DNA of 64,000 nucleotides from Antedon mediterranea (lineage: Eukaryota; Echinodermata; Crinoidea; Comatulida; Antedonidae): NCBI RefSeq assembly GCF_964355755.1, contig NC_092672.1, forward strand, positions 16,614,501-16,678,500, in the 5' to 3' direction. Both the position numbers and the translations under genes were made by a program. Below, one piece after another: positions 50,401 through 60,342 of this stretch. Below the pieces are notes generated by a model. That model did no database searches. It was not told the origin of the DNA and saw nothing but the letters and a program-made list of their open reading frames with translations. How positions within the stretch are numbered: position 1 is the first letter of the stretch; every line of letters begins with the position of its first letter.

Positions 50401-53400
50401 ATTAAGCTATTTTGTGCTCTTTGATGTTTTTGTGTGAAAAGTTTTATCGAAATGCTCAAAATGGTCTAAAACGGTTTCTAATGTGATTTGAAGCACTTTG
50501 ATGTTTTTATGTTAACAAGTTTTTTCAAAAATCACAAAAGGGTCTAAAATGTCTCAAAATGCGATTTGAAGCTATTCTAAGCACTTTGGTGTTTTTATGT
50601 TAACAAGTTTTTTCGAAAATCACAAAATGGTCTAAAACGTCTCCAAATGCGATTTGAAGTTATTCTGTGCACTTTGCTGTTTTGTGTGAAATTTTTTTGT
50701 CGAAATGCTCAAAATGGTCAAAAACGTTTTTAAATACGATATTAAGCTATTTTGTGCTCTTTGATGTTTTTGTGTGAAAAGTTTTATCGAAATGCTCAAA
50801 ATGGTCTAAAACGGTTTCTAATGTGATTTTAAGCACTTTGGTGTTTTTGTGTAACCAAGTTTTTTCGAAAATCACAAAATATTCAAAAATGTCTCCAAAT
50901 GCGATTTGAAGCTATTTTAAGCACTTTGGTGTTTTTGTGTAACCAAGTTTTTTCGAAAATCACAAAAGGGTCTAAAATGTCTCAAAATGCGATTTGAAGC
51001 TATTCTAAGCACTTCGGTGTTTTTATGTTAACAAGTTTTTTCGAAAATCACAAAATGGTCTAAAACGTCTCCAAATGCGAATTGAAGCTATTCTAAGCAC
51101 TTTGATGTTTTTATGTTAACAAGTTTTTTCGAAAATCACAAAATGGTCTAAAACGTCTCCAAATGCGATTTGAAGCTATTCTGTACACTTTGATGTTTTT
51201 ATGTTAACAAGTTTTTTCGAAAAACACAAAATGGTCTAAAATGTCTCAAAATGCGATTTGAAGCTATTCTGAGCTCTTTGGTGTTTTTATGTTAACAAGT
51301 TTTTTTCAAAATCACAAAATGGTCTAAAACGTCTCCAAATGCGATTTGAAGCTATTCTGTACATTTTGATGTTTTTATTTTAACAAGTTTTTTTGAAAAT
51401 CACAAAATGGTCTAAAATGTCTCAAAATGCGATTTGAAGCTATTCTAAGCTCTTTGGTGTTTTTATGTTAAGTTTTTTTCAAAATCACAAAATGGTCTAA
51501 AACGTCTCCAAATGCGATTTGAAGCTATTCTGTACACTTTGATGTTTTTATTTTAACAAGTTTTTTCGAAAATCACAAAAGGGTGTAAAATGTCTAAAAA
51601 TGCGATTTGAAGCTATTCTAAGCACTTTGGTGTTTTTATGTTAACAAGTTTTTTCAAAAATCACAAAATGGTCTAAAACGTCTCCAAATGCGATTTGAAG
51701 TTATTCTGTACACTTTGATGTTTTTATGTTAACAAGTTTTTTCGAAAATCACAAAATGGTTTAAAACTTCTCCAAATGCGATTTGAAGCTATTTTAAGCA
51801 CTTTGGTGTTTTTATGTTAACAAGTTTTTTCGAAAATCACAAAATGGTCTAAAATGTCTCAAAATGCGATTTGAAGCTATTCTAAGCTCTTTGGTGTTTT
51901 TATGTTAACAAGTTTTTTCGAAAATCACAAAAGGGTCTAAAATGTCTCAAAATGCGATTTGAAGCTAATCTAAGCACTTTGGTGTTTTTATGGTAACAAG
52001 TTTTTTCGAAAATCACAAAATGGTCTAAAACGTCTCCAAATGCAATTTGAAGCTATTTTAAGCACTTTGGTGTTTTTGTGTAACCAAGTTTTTTCGAAAA
52101 TCACAAAAGGGTCTAAAATGTCTCAAAATGCGATTTGAAGCTTTTCTAAGCACTTTGGTGTTTTTATGTTAACAAGTTTTTTCGAAAATCACAAAATGGT
52201 CTAAAACGTCTCCAAATGCGATTTGAAGCTATTCTAAGCACTTTGGTGTTTTTATGTTAACAAGTTTTTTCGGAAATCACAAAAAGGTCTAAAACGTCTC
52301 CAAATACGATTTGAAGCTATTCTGTACACTTTGCTGTTTTGTGTGAAAAATTTTTGTCGAAATGCTCAAAATGGTCAAAAACGTTTTTAAATACGATATT
52401 AAGCTATTTTGTGCTCTTTAATGTTTTTGTGTGAAAAGTTTTATCGAAATGCTCAAAATGGTCTAAAACGGTTTCTAATGTGATTTTAAGCACTTTGATG
52501 TTTTTATGTTAACAAGTTTTTTCGAAAATCACAGAATGGTCTAAAACGTCTCCAAATGCGATTTGAAGTTATTCTGTGCACTTTGCTGTTTTGTTTGAAA
52601 ATTTTTTGTCTAAATGCTCAAAATGGTCAAAAACGTTTTTAAATACGATATTAAGCTATTTTGTGCTCTTTGATGTTTTTGTGTGAAAAGTTTTATCGAA
52701 ATGCTCAAAATGGTCTAAAACGGTTTCTAATGTGATTTGAAGCACTTTGATGTTTTTATGTTAACAAGTTTTTTCAAAAATCACAAAAGGGTCTAAAATG
52801 TCTCAAAATGCGATTTGAAGCTATTCTAAGCACTTTGGTGTTTTTATGTTAACAAGTTTTTTCGAAAATCACAAAATGGTCTAAAACGTCTCCAAATGCG
52901 ATTTGAAGTTATTCTGTGCACTTTGCTGTTTTGTGTGAAATTTTTTTGTCGAAATGCTCAAAATGGTCAAAAACGTTTTTAAATACGATATTAATCTATT
53001 TTGGGCTCTTTGATGTTTTTGTGTGAAAAGTTTTATCGAAATGCTCAAAATGGTCTAAAACGGTTTCTAATGTGATTTTAAGCACTTTGATGTTTTTATG
53101 TTAACAAGTTTTTTCGAAAATCACAGAATGGTCTAAAACGTCTCCAAATGCGATTTGAAGTTATTCTGTGCACTTTGCTGTTTTGTGTGAAAATTTTTTT
53201 TCGAAATGCTCAAAATGGTCAAAAACGTTTTTAAATACGATATTAAGCTATTTTGTGCTCTTTGATGTTTTTGTGTGAAAAGTTTTATCGAAATGCTCAA
53301 AATGGTCTAAAACGGTTTCTAATGTGATTTGAAGCTCTTTGATGTTTTTATGTTAACAAGTTTTTTCGAAAATCACAAAATGGTCTAAAACGTCTCCAAA

Positions 53401-55678
53401 TGCGATTTGAAGTTATTCTTTGCACTTTGCTGTTTTGTGTAAAAATGTTTTGTCGAAATGCTCAAAATGGTCAAAAACGTTTTTAAATACGATATTAAGC
53501 TATTTTGTGCTCTTTGATGTTTTTGTGTGAAAAGTTTTATCGAAATGCTTAAAATGGTCTAAAACGGTTTCTAATGTGATTTTAAGCACTTTGATGTTTT
53601 TATGTTAACAAGTTTTTTCGAAAATCACAGAATGGTCTAAAACGTCTCCAAATGCGATTTGAAGTTATTCTGTGCACTTTGCTGTTTTGTTTGAAAATTT
53701 TTTGTCTAAATGCTCAAAATGGTCAAAAACGTTTTTAAATACGATATTAAGCTATTTTGTGCTCTTTGATGTTTTTGTGTAAAAAGTTTTATCGAAATGC
53801 TCAAAATGGTCTAAAACGGTTTCTAATGTGATTTTAAGCACTTTGATGTTTTTATGTTAACAAGTTTTTTCGAAAATCACAGAATGGTCTAAAACGTCTC
53901 AAAATGCGATTTGAAGCTATTCTAAGCACTTTGGTGTTTTTATGGTAACAAGTTTTTTCGAAAATCAAAAAATGGTCTAAAACGTCTCCAAATGCGATTT
54001 GAAGCTATTCTAAGCACTTTGGTGTTTTTATGTTAACAAGTTTTTTTGAAAATCACAAAAAGGTCTAAAACGTCTCCAAATACGATTTGAAGCTATTCTG
54101 TACACTTTGCTGTTTTGTGTGAAAATTTTTTGTCGAAATGCTCAAAATGGTCTAAAACGGTTTCTAATGTGATTTTAAGCACTTTTATGTTTTTATGTTA
54201 ACAAGTTTTTTCGAAAATCACAAAGTGGTCTAAAATGTCTCCAAATGCGATTTGAAGCTATTCTTAGCACTTTGGTGTTTTTATGTTAACAAGTTTTTTC
54301 GAAAATCACAAAAAGGTCTAAAACGTCTCCAAATGCGATTTGAAGTTATTCTGTGCACTTTGCTGTTTTGTGTGAAAATTTTTTTTCGAAATGCTCAAAA
54401 TGGTCAAAAACGTTTTTAAATACGATATTAAGCTATTTTGTGCTCTTTGATATTTTTGTGTGAAAAGTTTTATCGAAATGCTCAAAATGGTCTAAAACGG
54501 TTTCTAATGTGATTTTAAGCACTTTGGTGTTGTTATGTTAACAAGTTTTTTCGAAAAACACAAAATGGTCTAAAATGCGATTTGAAGCTATTCTTAGCAC
54601 TTTGGTGTTTTTATGTTAACAAGTTTTTTCGAAAATCACAAAAAGGTCTAAAACGTCTCCAAATACGATTTGAAGCTACTTTTCTGTTTTGTGTGAAATT
54701 TTTTTGTCGAAATGCTCAAAATGGTCAAAAACGTTTTTAAATACGATATTAAGCTATTTTGTGCTCTTTGATGTTTTTGTGTGAAAAGTTTTATCGAAAT
54801 GCTCAAAATGGTCTAAAACGGTTTCTAATGTGATTTTAAGCACTTTGATGTTTTTATGTTAACAAGTTTTTTCGAAAATCACAAAGTGGTCTAAAATGTC
54901 TCCAAATGCGATTTGAAGCTATTCTTAGCACTTTGGAATTTTTATGTTAACAAGTTTTTTCGAAAATCACAAAAGGGTCTAAAATGTCTCAAAATGCGAT
55001 TTGAAGCTATTCTAAGCACTTTGGTGTTTTTATGTTGACAAGTTTTTTCGAAAATCACAAAATGGTCTAAAATGTCTCAAAATGCGATTTGAAGCTATTC
55101 TAAGCTCTTTGGTGTTTTTATGTTAACAAGTTTTTTCAAAAATCACAAAAGGGTCTAAAATGTCTCAAAATGCGATTTGAAGCTAATCTAAGCACTTTGG
55201 TGTTTTTATTGTAACAAGTTTTTTCGAAAATCACAAAATGGTCTAAAACGTCTCCAAATGCAATTTGAAGCTATTTTAAGCACTTTGGTGTTTTTGTGTA
55301 ACCAAGTTTTTTTCGAAAATCACAAAAGGGTCTAAAATGTCTCAAAATGCGATTTGAAGCTATTCTAAGCACTTTGGTGTTTTTATGTTAACAAGTTTTT
55401 TCGAAAATCACAAAATGGTCTAAAACGTCTCCAAATGCGATTTGAAGCTATTCTAAGGACTTCGGTGTTTTTATGTTAACAAGTTTTTTCGGAAATCACA
55501 AAAAGGTCTAAAACGTCTCCAAATACGATTTGAAGCTATTCTGTACACTTTGCTGTTTTGTGTTAAAAATTTTTGTCGAAATGCTCAAAATGGTCAAAAA
55601 CGTTTTTAAATACGATATTAAGCTATTTTGTGCTCTTTAATGTTTTTTGTGTGAAAAGTTTTATCGAAATGCTCAAAA
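47497..55678 (+). repeat. AT-rich satellite, block III (+ orientation)
   Basis: About 8.2 kb of A/B/C monomers in the + orientation. From about 51385 it parallels block I from its first base (14737) at offsets of 36,645-36,648, including TTTTAACAAG, GGGTGTAAAATG and TTTTTTCGGAAATC variants. Block III holds one 1,689 bp unit where block I has three full copies and a fragment. This makes the block I version about 6.3 kb longer. Confidence 0.95.
52486..54174 (+). repeat. 1,689 bp higher-order repeat, single copy in block III
   Basis: Equivalent to block I copy 1 at offset 36,645 (CTATTTTGGG at 16351 and 52996; the CGGAAATC monomer at 15626 and 52271). Only one copy is present. It is followed by the CACTTTTATG edge, as block I is after its last copy. 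Confidence 0.8.
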
Positions 55679-55679
55679 T
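55676..55679. other. Satellite orientation switch 3 (+ to -), duplicate of switch 1
   Basis: Identical in sequence and surroundings to the switch at 25316-25319, exactly 30,360 bp away. The inversion therefore arose once and was copied with its flanks. Confidence 0.9.
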
Positions 55680-56517
55680 CGCATTTGGAGACGTTTTAGA
55701 CCATTTTTTGATTTTCGAAAAAACTTGTTAACATAAAAACACCAAAGTGCTTAGAATAGCTTCAAATCGCATTTTGAGACGTTTTAGACCATTCTGTGAT
55801 TTTCGAAAAAACTTGTTAACATAAAAACATCAAAGTGCTTAAAATCACATTAGAATCCGTTTTAGACCATTTTGAGCATTTCGATAAAACTTTTCAAACA
55901 AAAACATCAAAGAGCACAAAATAGCTTAATATCGTATTTAAAAACGTTTTTGACCATTTTGAGCATTTCGACAAAAAATTTTCACACAAAACAGCAAAGT
56001 GCACAGAATAACTTCAAATCGCATTTGGAGACGTTTTAGACAATTTTGTGATTTTCGAAAAAACTTGTTAACATAAAAACACCAAAGTGCTAAGAATAGC
56101 TTCAAATCGCATTTGGAGACATTTTAGACCATTTTGTGATTTTCGAAAAAACTTATTAAGATAAAAACATCAAAGTGTACACAATAGCTTCAAATCGCAT
56201 TTGGAGACGTTTTAGACCATTTTGTGATTTTCGAAAAAACTTGTTAACATAAAAATTCCAAAGTGCTAAGAATAGCTTCAAATCGCATTTGGAGACATTT
56301 TAGACCATTTTGTGATTTTCGAAAAAACTTGTTAATATAAAAACATCAAAGTGTACAGAATAGCTTCAAATCGCATTTGGAGACGTTTTAGACCCTTTTG
56401 TGATTTTCGAAAAAACTTGTTAACATAAAAACATCAAAGTGCTTAGAATAGCTTCAAATCGCATCTTGAGACGTTTTAGACCATTCTGTGATTTTCGAAA
56501 AAACTTTTTAACATAAA
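55679..56517 (-). repeat. AT-rich satellite, block IV (inverted), left of insertion
   Basis: Inverted monomers matching 25319-26157. They end at CATAAA, where the transposon interrupts a monomer. The phase resumes at 60493 with AAAAACATC. Confidence 0.93.
56515..56517. other. Target site duplication, left (AAA)
   Basis: The left flank reads CATAAA before TAGACC; the right flank reads AAAAACATC after GGTCTA. The empty site has five A. Three plus five minus five gives a 3 bp duplication. Because the target is an A-run, a shift of the element ends by one or two A cannot be excluded. Confidence 0.75.
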
Positions 56518-56658
56518 TAGACCAGTCGGATCTGGAGGCAGGTGTCACTTTTCTGCAGAATTTTCCAAACCAACTTTTTCTAGTGCATTTTTTGACGTAG
56601 ATTACGAATCTGGTTGTTGATCGGACTAACGTGGGGGCTTTTTAAAGATATAAACGTT
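56518..56658 (+). repeat. Left terminal inverted repeat
   Basis: Compared with the reverse complement of 60354-60492, this shares TAGACCAGTCG, AGGTGTCACTTTT, TGCAGAATTT, ACTTTTTCT, TACGAAT, TGTTGATCG, GGGGGC and AGATAT in the same order. The two arms are 141 and 139 bp and clearly diverged. Confidence 0.85.
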
Positions 56659-57815
56659 TAAAATCTTGATTTTTGAGAGCCGAAATTAATCAAAATAAAA
56701 CAAATTTAGACAATAGAGGGCGCACTTTCTACATAATTATGAGTAAATTGGATTAAAAAAGACTTCGTTGCTGTTAATTTTATTCACGTAAATGTGAAAA
56801 TAATTTATAAATCTGATCGGTTTTATATGCTGAAATTGTTTTAGTAATACACTGTGTAGTATAAAGTTAGTTAGAACTTTTCATTTTCGCGTTTTCAGTG
56901 ATCAAAAATGATATTGTCTAGGCCCGAATATGAATGCTTCCAGCGTACGACGTATGTAAACAAAGGACGTTTAAACCGCGATGACCGCATATAAAGTTCG
57001 CTCAAGTGAATAGTGGGTAGGCTTTTACTAGCCTAGCGTATTGTGACCGTATGCATGAAACATCTTTCTCTAGCTTATTTTGCATGCAGCGCTAGCTTTA
57101 CATAAACATGTGTACTACTGTTTTTAAATTTTTTCCCCCGATTTTTAGGTGGTGTAAGGGCCTAGAACTTATATTATTATTACTGACAGGCTTCTAGAGT
57201 AGGCTACTACTATACTACTAGGCCTAGTACTGATGTAGTAACTAGCTGGCATAATAGTAGCGTAGGTGTAGATGTATTATGGTGTCGTGTGTGTAGTCTT
57301 ACAGCTAAAACATTTATTTTTGTATACATAAATCTAATAAATGCTGTGTACTACTACCCGTATATTCAGCTGATTATAACAATACATTCAGCAACCCTAT
57401 CAACCAACGATTTCTCACAGGTGACATCATTGTTCAGGTGGAAACATTGTGAAAATACTACAACGATATTGAATGTATTATTTATTACGAAAGCTGCATC
57501 TAGCATGAACATATTTCCTCTCTGACTGAGATCATGTTTTAAACAATAAAAGAAAATAAGGTTGCCCTAAAGAACTAGCTGTAGAAAATCACATAAAACA
57601 ATGTTTCTCTGTCCCTGAACCAACATAATTCCAATAAACATGGCTATATCATACCAAATGTATTCTACAAAATAAACAGCCAGCATCATATAATAATTAT
57701 GGTTTAAAATGTCAAAGACCAACTGATAAATGTGGAATTTGCGTGTATGGTGGTTTGATTCCATAATAGTAATACTGTATTTTGATGATGAACTATTGCA
57801 TTTTCTATGTATATG
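56659..57815. other. Transposon interior, unassigned sequence
   Basis: Non-satellite, non-tandem DNA. I recognise no gene. It includes a TACTAGGCCTAGTA palindrome (57216-57229), a TATAAAG word (56990-56996) and a pyrimidine-rich tract ending in AG (57131-57148). None is supported by a linked reading frame. A frame at 57289-57525 (+, 78 codons) has no recognisable domain. Confidence 0.6.
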
Positions 57816-57819
57816 TACA

Positions 57820-57880
57820 GGCGCGTAGCCAGAGGGGTTTTTATGGTTCGGGCGAACCCCCATTCCCGACATGCCCAATA
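57820..57880 (+). repeat. GCGTAGCC-type dispersed repeat fragment
   Basis: GCGCGTAGCCAGAGGGG is followed by an inverted repeat: GGGGTT (57834-57839) with AACCCC (57855-57860), and inside it GGTTCG-GG-CGAACC (57845-57858). From memory, fragments of this kind (a CGTAGCCAGGGGGG motif, then CGAACCCCC) are scattered through many marine invertebrate genomes and give a spurious ARSQ.GF peptide when translated, as this one does on the + strand. I do not know the parent element, and the right edge is a guess. Confidence 0.55.
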
Positions 57881-57946
57881 CCTCACCCTCATCTCTTAAA
57901 ATCCTCCAAATACGTGCCCCACACAGTACAAAAGGTTAATTTGAAA

Positions 57947-58195
57947 AATTCGTTCGTGAATAACTCGATACCTTCTTCACTGTATGAGCGTATGTCGAGC
58001 GATACGTGTCTGTAAATTTACGAGTTGCAAATGAATTGCCGATTTTCACCTGAAATCCCTGGATGTAACATGATATTGATGCGTGTATCGTACTCATAAA
58101 GTGAGCTGGGGCACGAACGATTCGTACAAAGGACACCGCCAGACAATAGCGTACGTACCTATATTGTTTAGATCACGGCAGTCAGCATGCATAAA
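57947..58195 (+). repeat. Diverged interior direct repeat, copy A
   Basis: Shares with 59300-59518, in the same order: AATTCGTT, TCCCTGGATG, ATGATAT, GAACGATTCGTACAAAGG (58115-58132, exact 18 bp), ACCGCCAGACAA, GCGTAC, and ATGCATAA at the end. Identity is otherwise low. It is probably two copies of one old dispersed repeat or an internal duplication. No coding sense is evident. Confidence 0.7.
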
Positions 58196-58295
58196 GTATA
58201 CCGTAAATCTTCTAATTGTAACCCTGGGTTATTATATTATTCTTTGATTGTTTTTTAGGGTGGGTTACTACTAGAAGGGGATTACTATTAGAGTA

Positions 58296-58328
58296 GTGGG
58301 TTACTATTACTTGAAAATAGTAACCCAC
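58296..58328 (+). other. Strong hairpin in the foldback element
   Basis: GTGGGTTACTATT (58296-58308) and AATAGTAACCCAC (58316-58328) form a perfect 13 bp stem with a 7 nt loop. A competing stem joins GGGTGGGTTACTA (58258-58270) with TAGTAACCCACCC (58318-58330). Confidence 0.85.
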
Positions 58329-58399
58329 CCCAACTATTCCGGTCAGCAGCTTATAGCAAAATAATAAAACAGTACGGATAAACACATTTGTTTGAACAG

Positions 58400-58407
58400 A
58401 ACTAACT
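58400..58407. other. SINE target site duplication, left
   Basis: AACTAACT, identical to 58729-58736 just after the A-rich tail. Confidence 0.7.
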
Positions 58408-58417
58408 AGTGGAGCTG

Positions 58418-58472
58418 TGGCTTGGTGGTTATGATGCTTGGCTACCAATCTAAGGGTCCTGGGTTCAAGTCC
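58418..58472 (+). promoter_or_regulatory. Pol III internal promoter of the SINE (A and B boxes)
   Basis: TGGCTTGGTGG and GGTTCAAGTCC are separated by 33 bp. The B box fits the GGTTCRANNCC consensus well; the A box fits less well. This would drive SINE transcription if intact. Confidence 0.7.
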
Positions 58473-58520
58473 TGTCATATGTCAGGGTTTTTTTCTCATG
58501 ACAATTTACAACTCCACTCC

Positions 58521-58544
58521 CAAAGACTTAATAATAAGTCTTTG
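58521..58544 (+). other. Perfect stem-loop in SINE body
   Basis: CAAAGACTTA, then loop ATAA, then TAAGTCTTTG: ten perfect pairs with a 4 nt loop. It could be a conserved RNA structure of this SINE family or chance. Confidence 0.75.
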
Positions 58545-58728
58545 TCTATGTAGAGCATCTTGTGTATATGTTTGTCTTATATGTTCTAGTGCAGTATATG
58601 GAGAGCCATCTCGATAGTGCTTTGCACTCATGGCAATCCTCAGGGTGCTGCACCGCTGTGTTGTCATGTATGTTTGCCTGAAAATTAAATAAAATAAAAT
58701 AAAAAATAAAAAAAAAAATAAAAAATCT

Positions 58729-58736
58729 AACTAACT
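58729..58736. other. SINE target site duplication, right
   Basis: AACTAACT, matching 58400-58407. Confidence 0.7.
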
Positions 58737-58911
58737 TATAAACTCAAAAACACTCAATCCTTCCCCACACCCGAGATCAACATGCATTATCTCCTTATTA
58801 CTATCAGAGTAGTGGGTTGTTATTATTATAGATTGACTATTGACTGGGTTACACTATTACTATTAAAAGGAGGGTTACTATTATTAGAGTGTGGGTTACT
58901 ATTAGAAGATT

Positions 58912-59299
58912 GATTAATATTTAATTTCTTCAAATTGCTGTAAATAAATATAGGTAGAGCTATAATAAGCATTGAATTTGCCTTCTCACACAAAGTGCTT
59001 TTTTCGGGGATTTCCCTAGACGTACGTACGTTCACATTGAACTTGAACGCAAGTGAATGATCAAAAAAGGTACGAATACGATCGTTTTGCTCATTGGTAG
59101 CATGCTGCATGAGAGTGTCTTTTCCGACTAATTAGAGGTGCTATTTATCATGAATGTTATGTGCGAGAGTATACCATTTCCGGCCATCTAGAGGTGTCAT
59201 TTAACCAAATTTGCTTCGCCCCTCCAGATTTAGGATGGCTTTTAGGTAAGGGTGGAATTAAACGACATTAAACTCATTACAAACGTATCAGATTAACAT
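58912..59299. other. Transposon interior with a short direct repeat
   Basis: No gene seen. GAGAGTGTC...TTTCCG...TAGAGGTG...ATTTA at 59111-59147 recurs in altered form at 59165-59203 (GAGAGTATACC...TTTCCGG...TAGAGGTGTCATTTA). This is a diverged tandem pair of about 38 bp units spaced 54 bp apart. A GACGTACGTACGT run lies near 59020. Confidence 0.6.
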
Positions 59300-59518
59300 A
59301 ATTCGTTTTTGCTGTAGCATACGTCGATACACAGTACATAACGTAACCGTCAGTAAACTTCGCCTGGAAAGTAATACTACGACACATTTTGGTCCCTGGA
59401 TGGAATATGATATCACGCGTTTGGACACAACGTTGAACGATTCGTACAAAGGGATACCGCCAGACAAGTGCGTACCTATTGTTTAATAGTTGGATAGCTG
59501 GCAATAATGAATGCATAA
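59300..59518 (+). repeat. Diverged interior direct repeat, copy B
   Basis: Partner of 57947-58195, with the exact 18 bp core GAACGATTCGTACAAAGG at 59435-59452, 1,320 bp from its mate. The SINE-bearing foldback element lies between the two copies. Confidence 0.7.
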
Positions 59519-59795
59519 TAGCCCTCCGACGTACTCGCGGTCAATGGAACGTCGCGGTTTTCTAGGCGCTGAGGCTACGAAGTGAACGCCAACGATTTTT
59601 ACAGTATTCCCCGACTCGACAAAAAGTACCTGTGTTCCCAGATATGGGATAGGCTCCCCGACGAGGGGATAGAGCCCATGCGGATACACAGTTGATGATC
59701 TTAACCTGGATGTTTTACTATTTTCATGAGATTTAAAACATATTTTTTCTTAGAATATGCCAATTGCGCATTCTTTTGACATCATACTTTACTAA
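59519..59795. other. Transposon interior, no feature recognised
   Basis: More GC-rich than its surroundings in 59525-59690. No repeat, RNA gene or convincing reading frame is visible. A 68-codon frame at 59483-59689 (-) has no recognisable domain. Confidence 0.5.
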
Positions 59796-59927
59796 CTTAT
59801 GACGTCATAGGTACGTTATATGGTAATTTAAATATTAATTGGAAAGTTTAATACCACATTTATATAGCGGCTATTCTGAATTTATGCTAATTAACCTTTT
59901 TGATGTCTGACCGTATCATGTTCATTT
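59796..59927 (+). repeat. Subterminal direct repeat, copy 1
   Basis: CTTATGACGTCATAG..TACGT.ATATGG and TAATTTAAATAT, then GAAAGTTTAAT, ACATTTATAT, GAATTTATGC and AATTAACC, occur in the same order at 60035-60254, 239 bp downstream at the left edge. Copy 1 is shorter by about 78 bp, missing the part around 60108-60180. Confidence 0.75.
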
Positions 59928-60034
59928 CAACAAGAAAATGTTAGAAAATTGTTTTCCTGCGGTTTCTACATTTTTTTTAGCATAGGATAATGTCATTTAA
60001 GCAGTTATAACATAATATATGACGTCACAACTAC

Positions 60035-60254
60035 CTTATGACGTCATAGTTACGTCATATGGTAATTTAAATATGCTAGTTTGAAAGTTTAATGTCACAT
60101 TTATATTTACTCGTAATGCACTTAGGTGGTCTAAAACCAACCGTTGAGGAGATATGGGAACTTCAAATGGTAAATGGCGGCCATTTTGAATTTATGCCAA
60201 TTAACCCACTTTCCGGTGTCCGATTTTGATAAATTTTGGATATGATGTTTATTT
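60035..60254 (+). repeat. Subterminal direct repeat, copy 2
   Basis: Longer partner of 59796-59927, lying just inside the right TIR. Subterminal repeats are common in DNA transposons, where transposase can bind them; that role is inference here. Confidence 0.7.
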
Positions 60255-60342
60255 GGACTATATCAACTAGACAACACATTTCTGTTGCATTTAACATATC
60301 TAAACGATTTCCTCTTCATAAAATGACTTATTTGACCTAATT

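Larger units (their letters stand above)
58408..58728 (+). mobile_element. tRNA-derived SINE, 321 bp
   Basis: The head looks like a tRNA gene: A box-like TGGCTTGGTGG (58418-58428) and B box GGTTCAAGTCC (58462-58472), the internal RNA polymerase III promoter. A non-tRNA body follows, with a perfect stem-loop at 58521-58544. The tail is A-rich with TAAAA repeats (58683-58725). An exact 8 bp direct repeat AACTAACT flanks it (58400-58407 and 58729-58736). The tRNA of origin is unclear because the anticodon arm does not fold into a clean 7 nt loop. Its reverse strand gives a spurious protein frame (58212-58478). Confidence 0.82.
58206..58911. mobile_element. MITE-like foldback element interrupted by a SINE
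   Basis: The outer ends are AATCTTCTAATTGTAACCC (58206-58224) and GGGTTACTATTAGAAGATT (58893-58911), inverted repeats of 19 bp with one mismatch. Several further GGGTTACTATTA-like copies lie inside on both strands, including near 58263, 58298, 58872 and, inverted, 58318-58330. The right half repeats the left-half phrase AGAGTAGTGGGTT (58290 and 58806). Removing the SINE and one target copy leaves about 377 bp. I see no clear target duplication and no transposase. Confidence 0.65.

Noticed and set aside
56980-57010. TATAAAG near 56990 as a possible promoter
   Set aside because: A single short word without a downstream gene; expected by chance in AT-rich DNA.
57216-57229. TACTAGGCCTAGTA palindrome as a recombination or binding site
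   Set aside because: Short, single, in a stretch generally rich in TAGGCCTA-like words; nothing links it to a function.
57289-57525. 78-codon frame on the + strand, with splice-acceptor-like tracts upstream (57131-57148) and inside (near 57419)
   Set aside because: No recognisable protein family, no linked exons, and AT-rich random-looking content; it sits inside a transposon.
57782-58015. 77-codon frame on the + strand with an ARSQRGF-like peptide
   Set aside because: The peptide comes from the GCGTAGCC dispersed repeat and the rest is unrelated sequence.
58212-58478. 88-codon frame on the - strand
   Set aside because: Its N-terminal part is the antisense translation of the SINE tRNA-like head, a common false gene call.
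58408-58480. Functional tRNA gene
   Set aside because: B box is good, but the anticodon arm is irregular, the head continues into a SINE body with an A-rich tail, and target duplications flank the whole unit.
60124-60137. TGGTCTAAAAC inside the transposon, also a satellite word
   Set aside because: Eleven matching bases with no extension on either side; plausible by chance given AT-rich sequence and many satellite variants.
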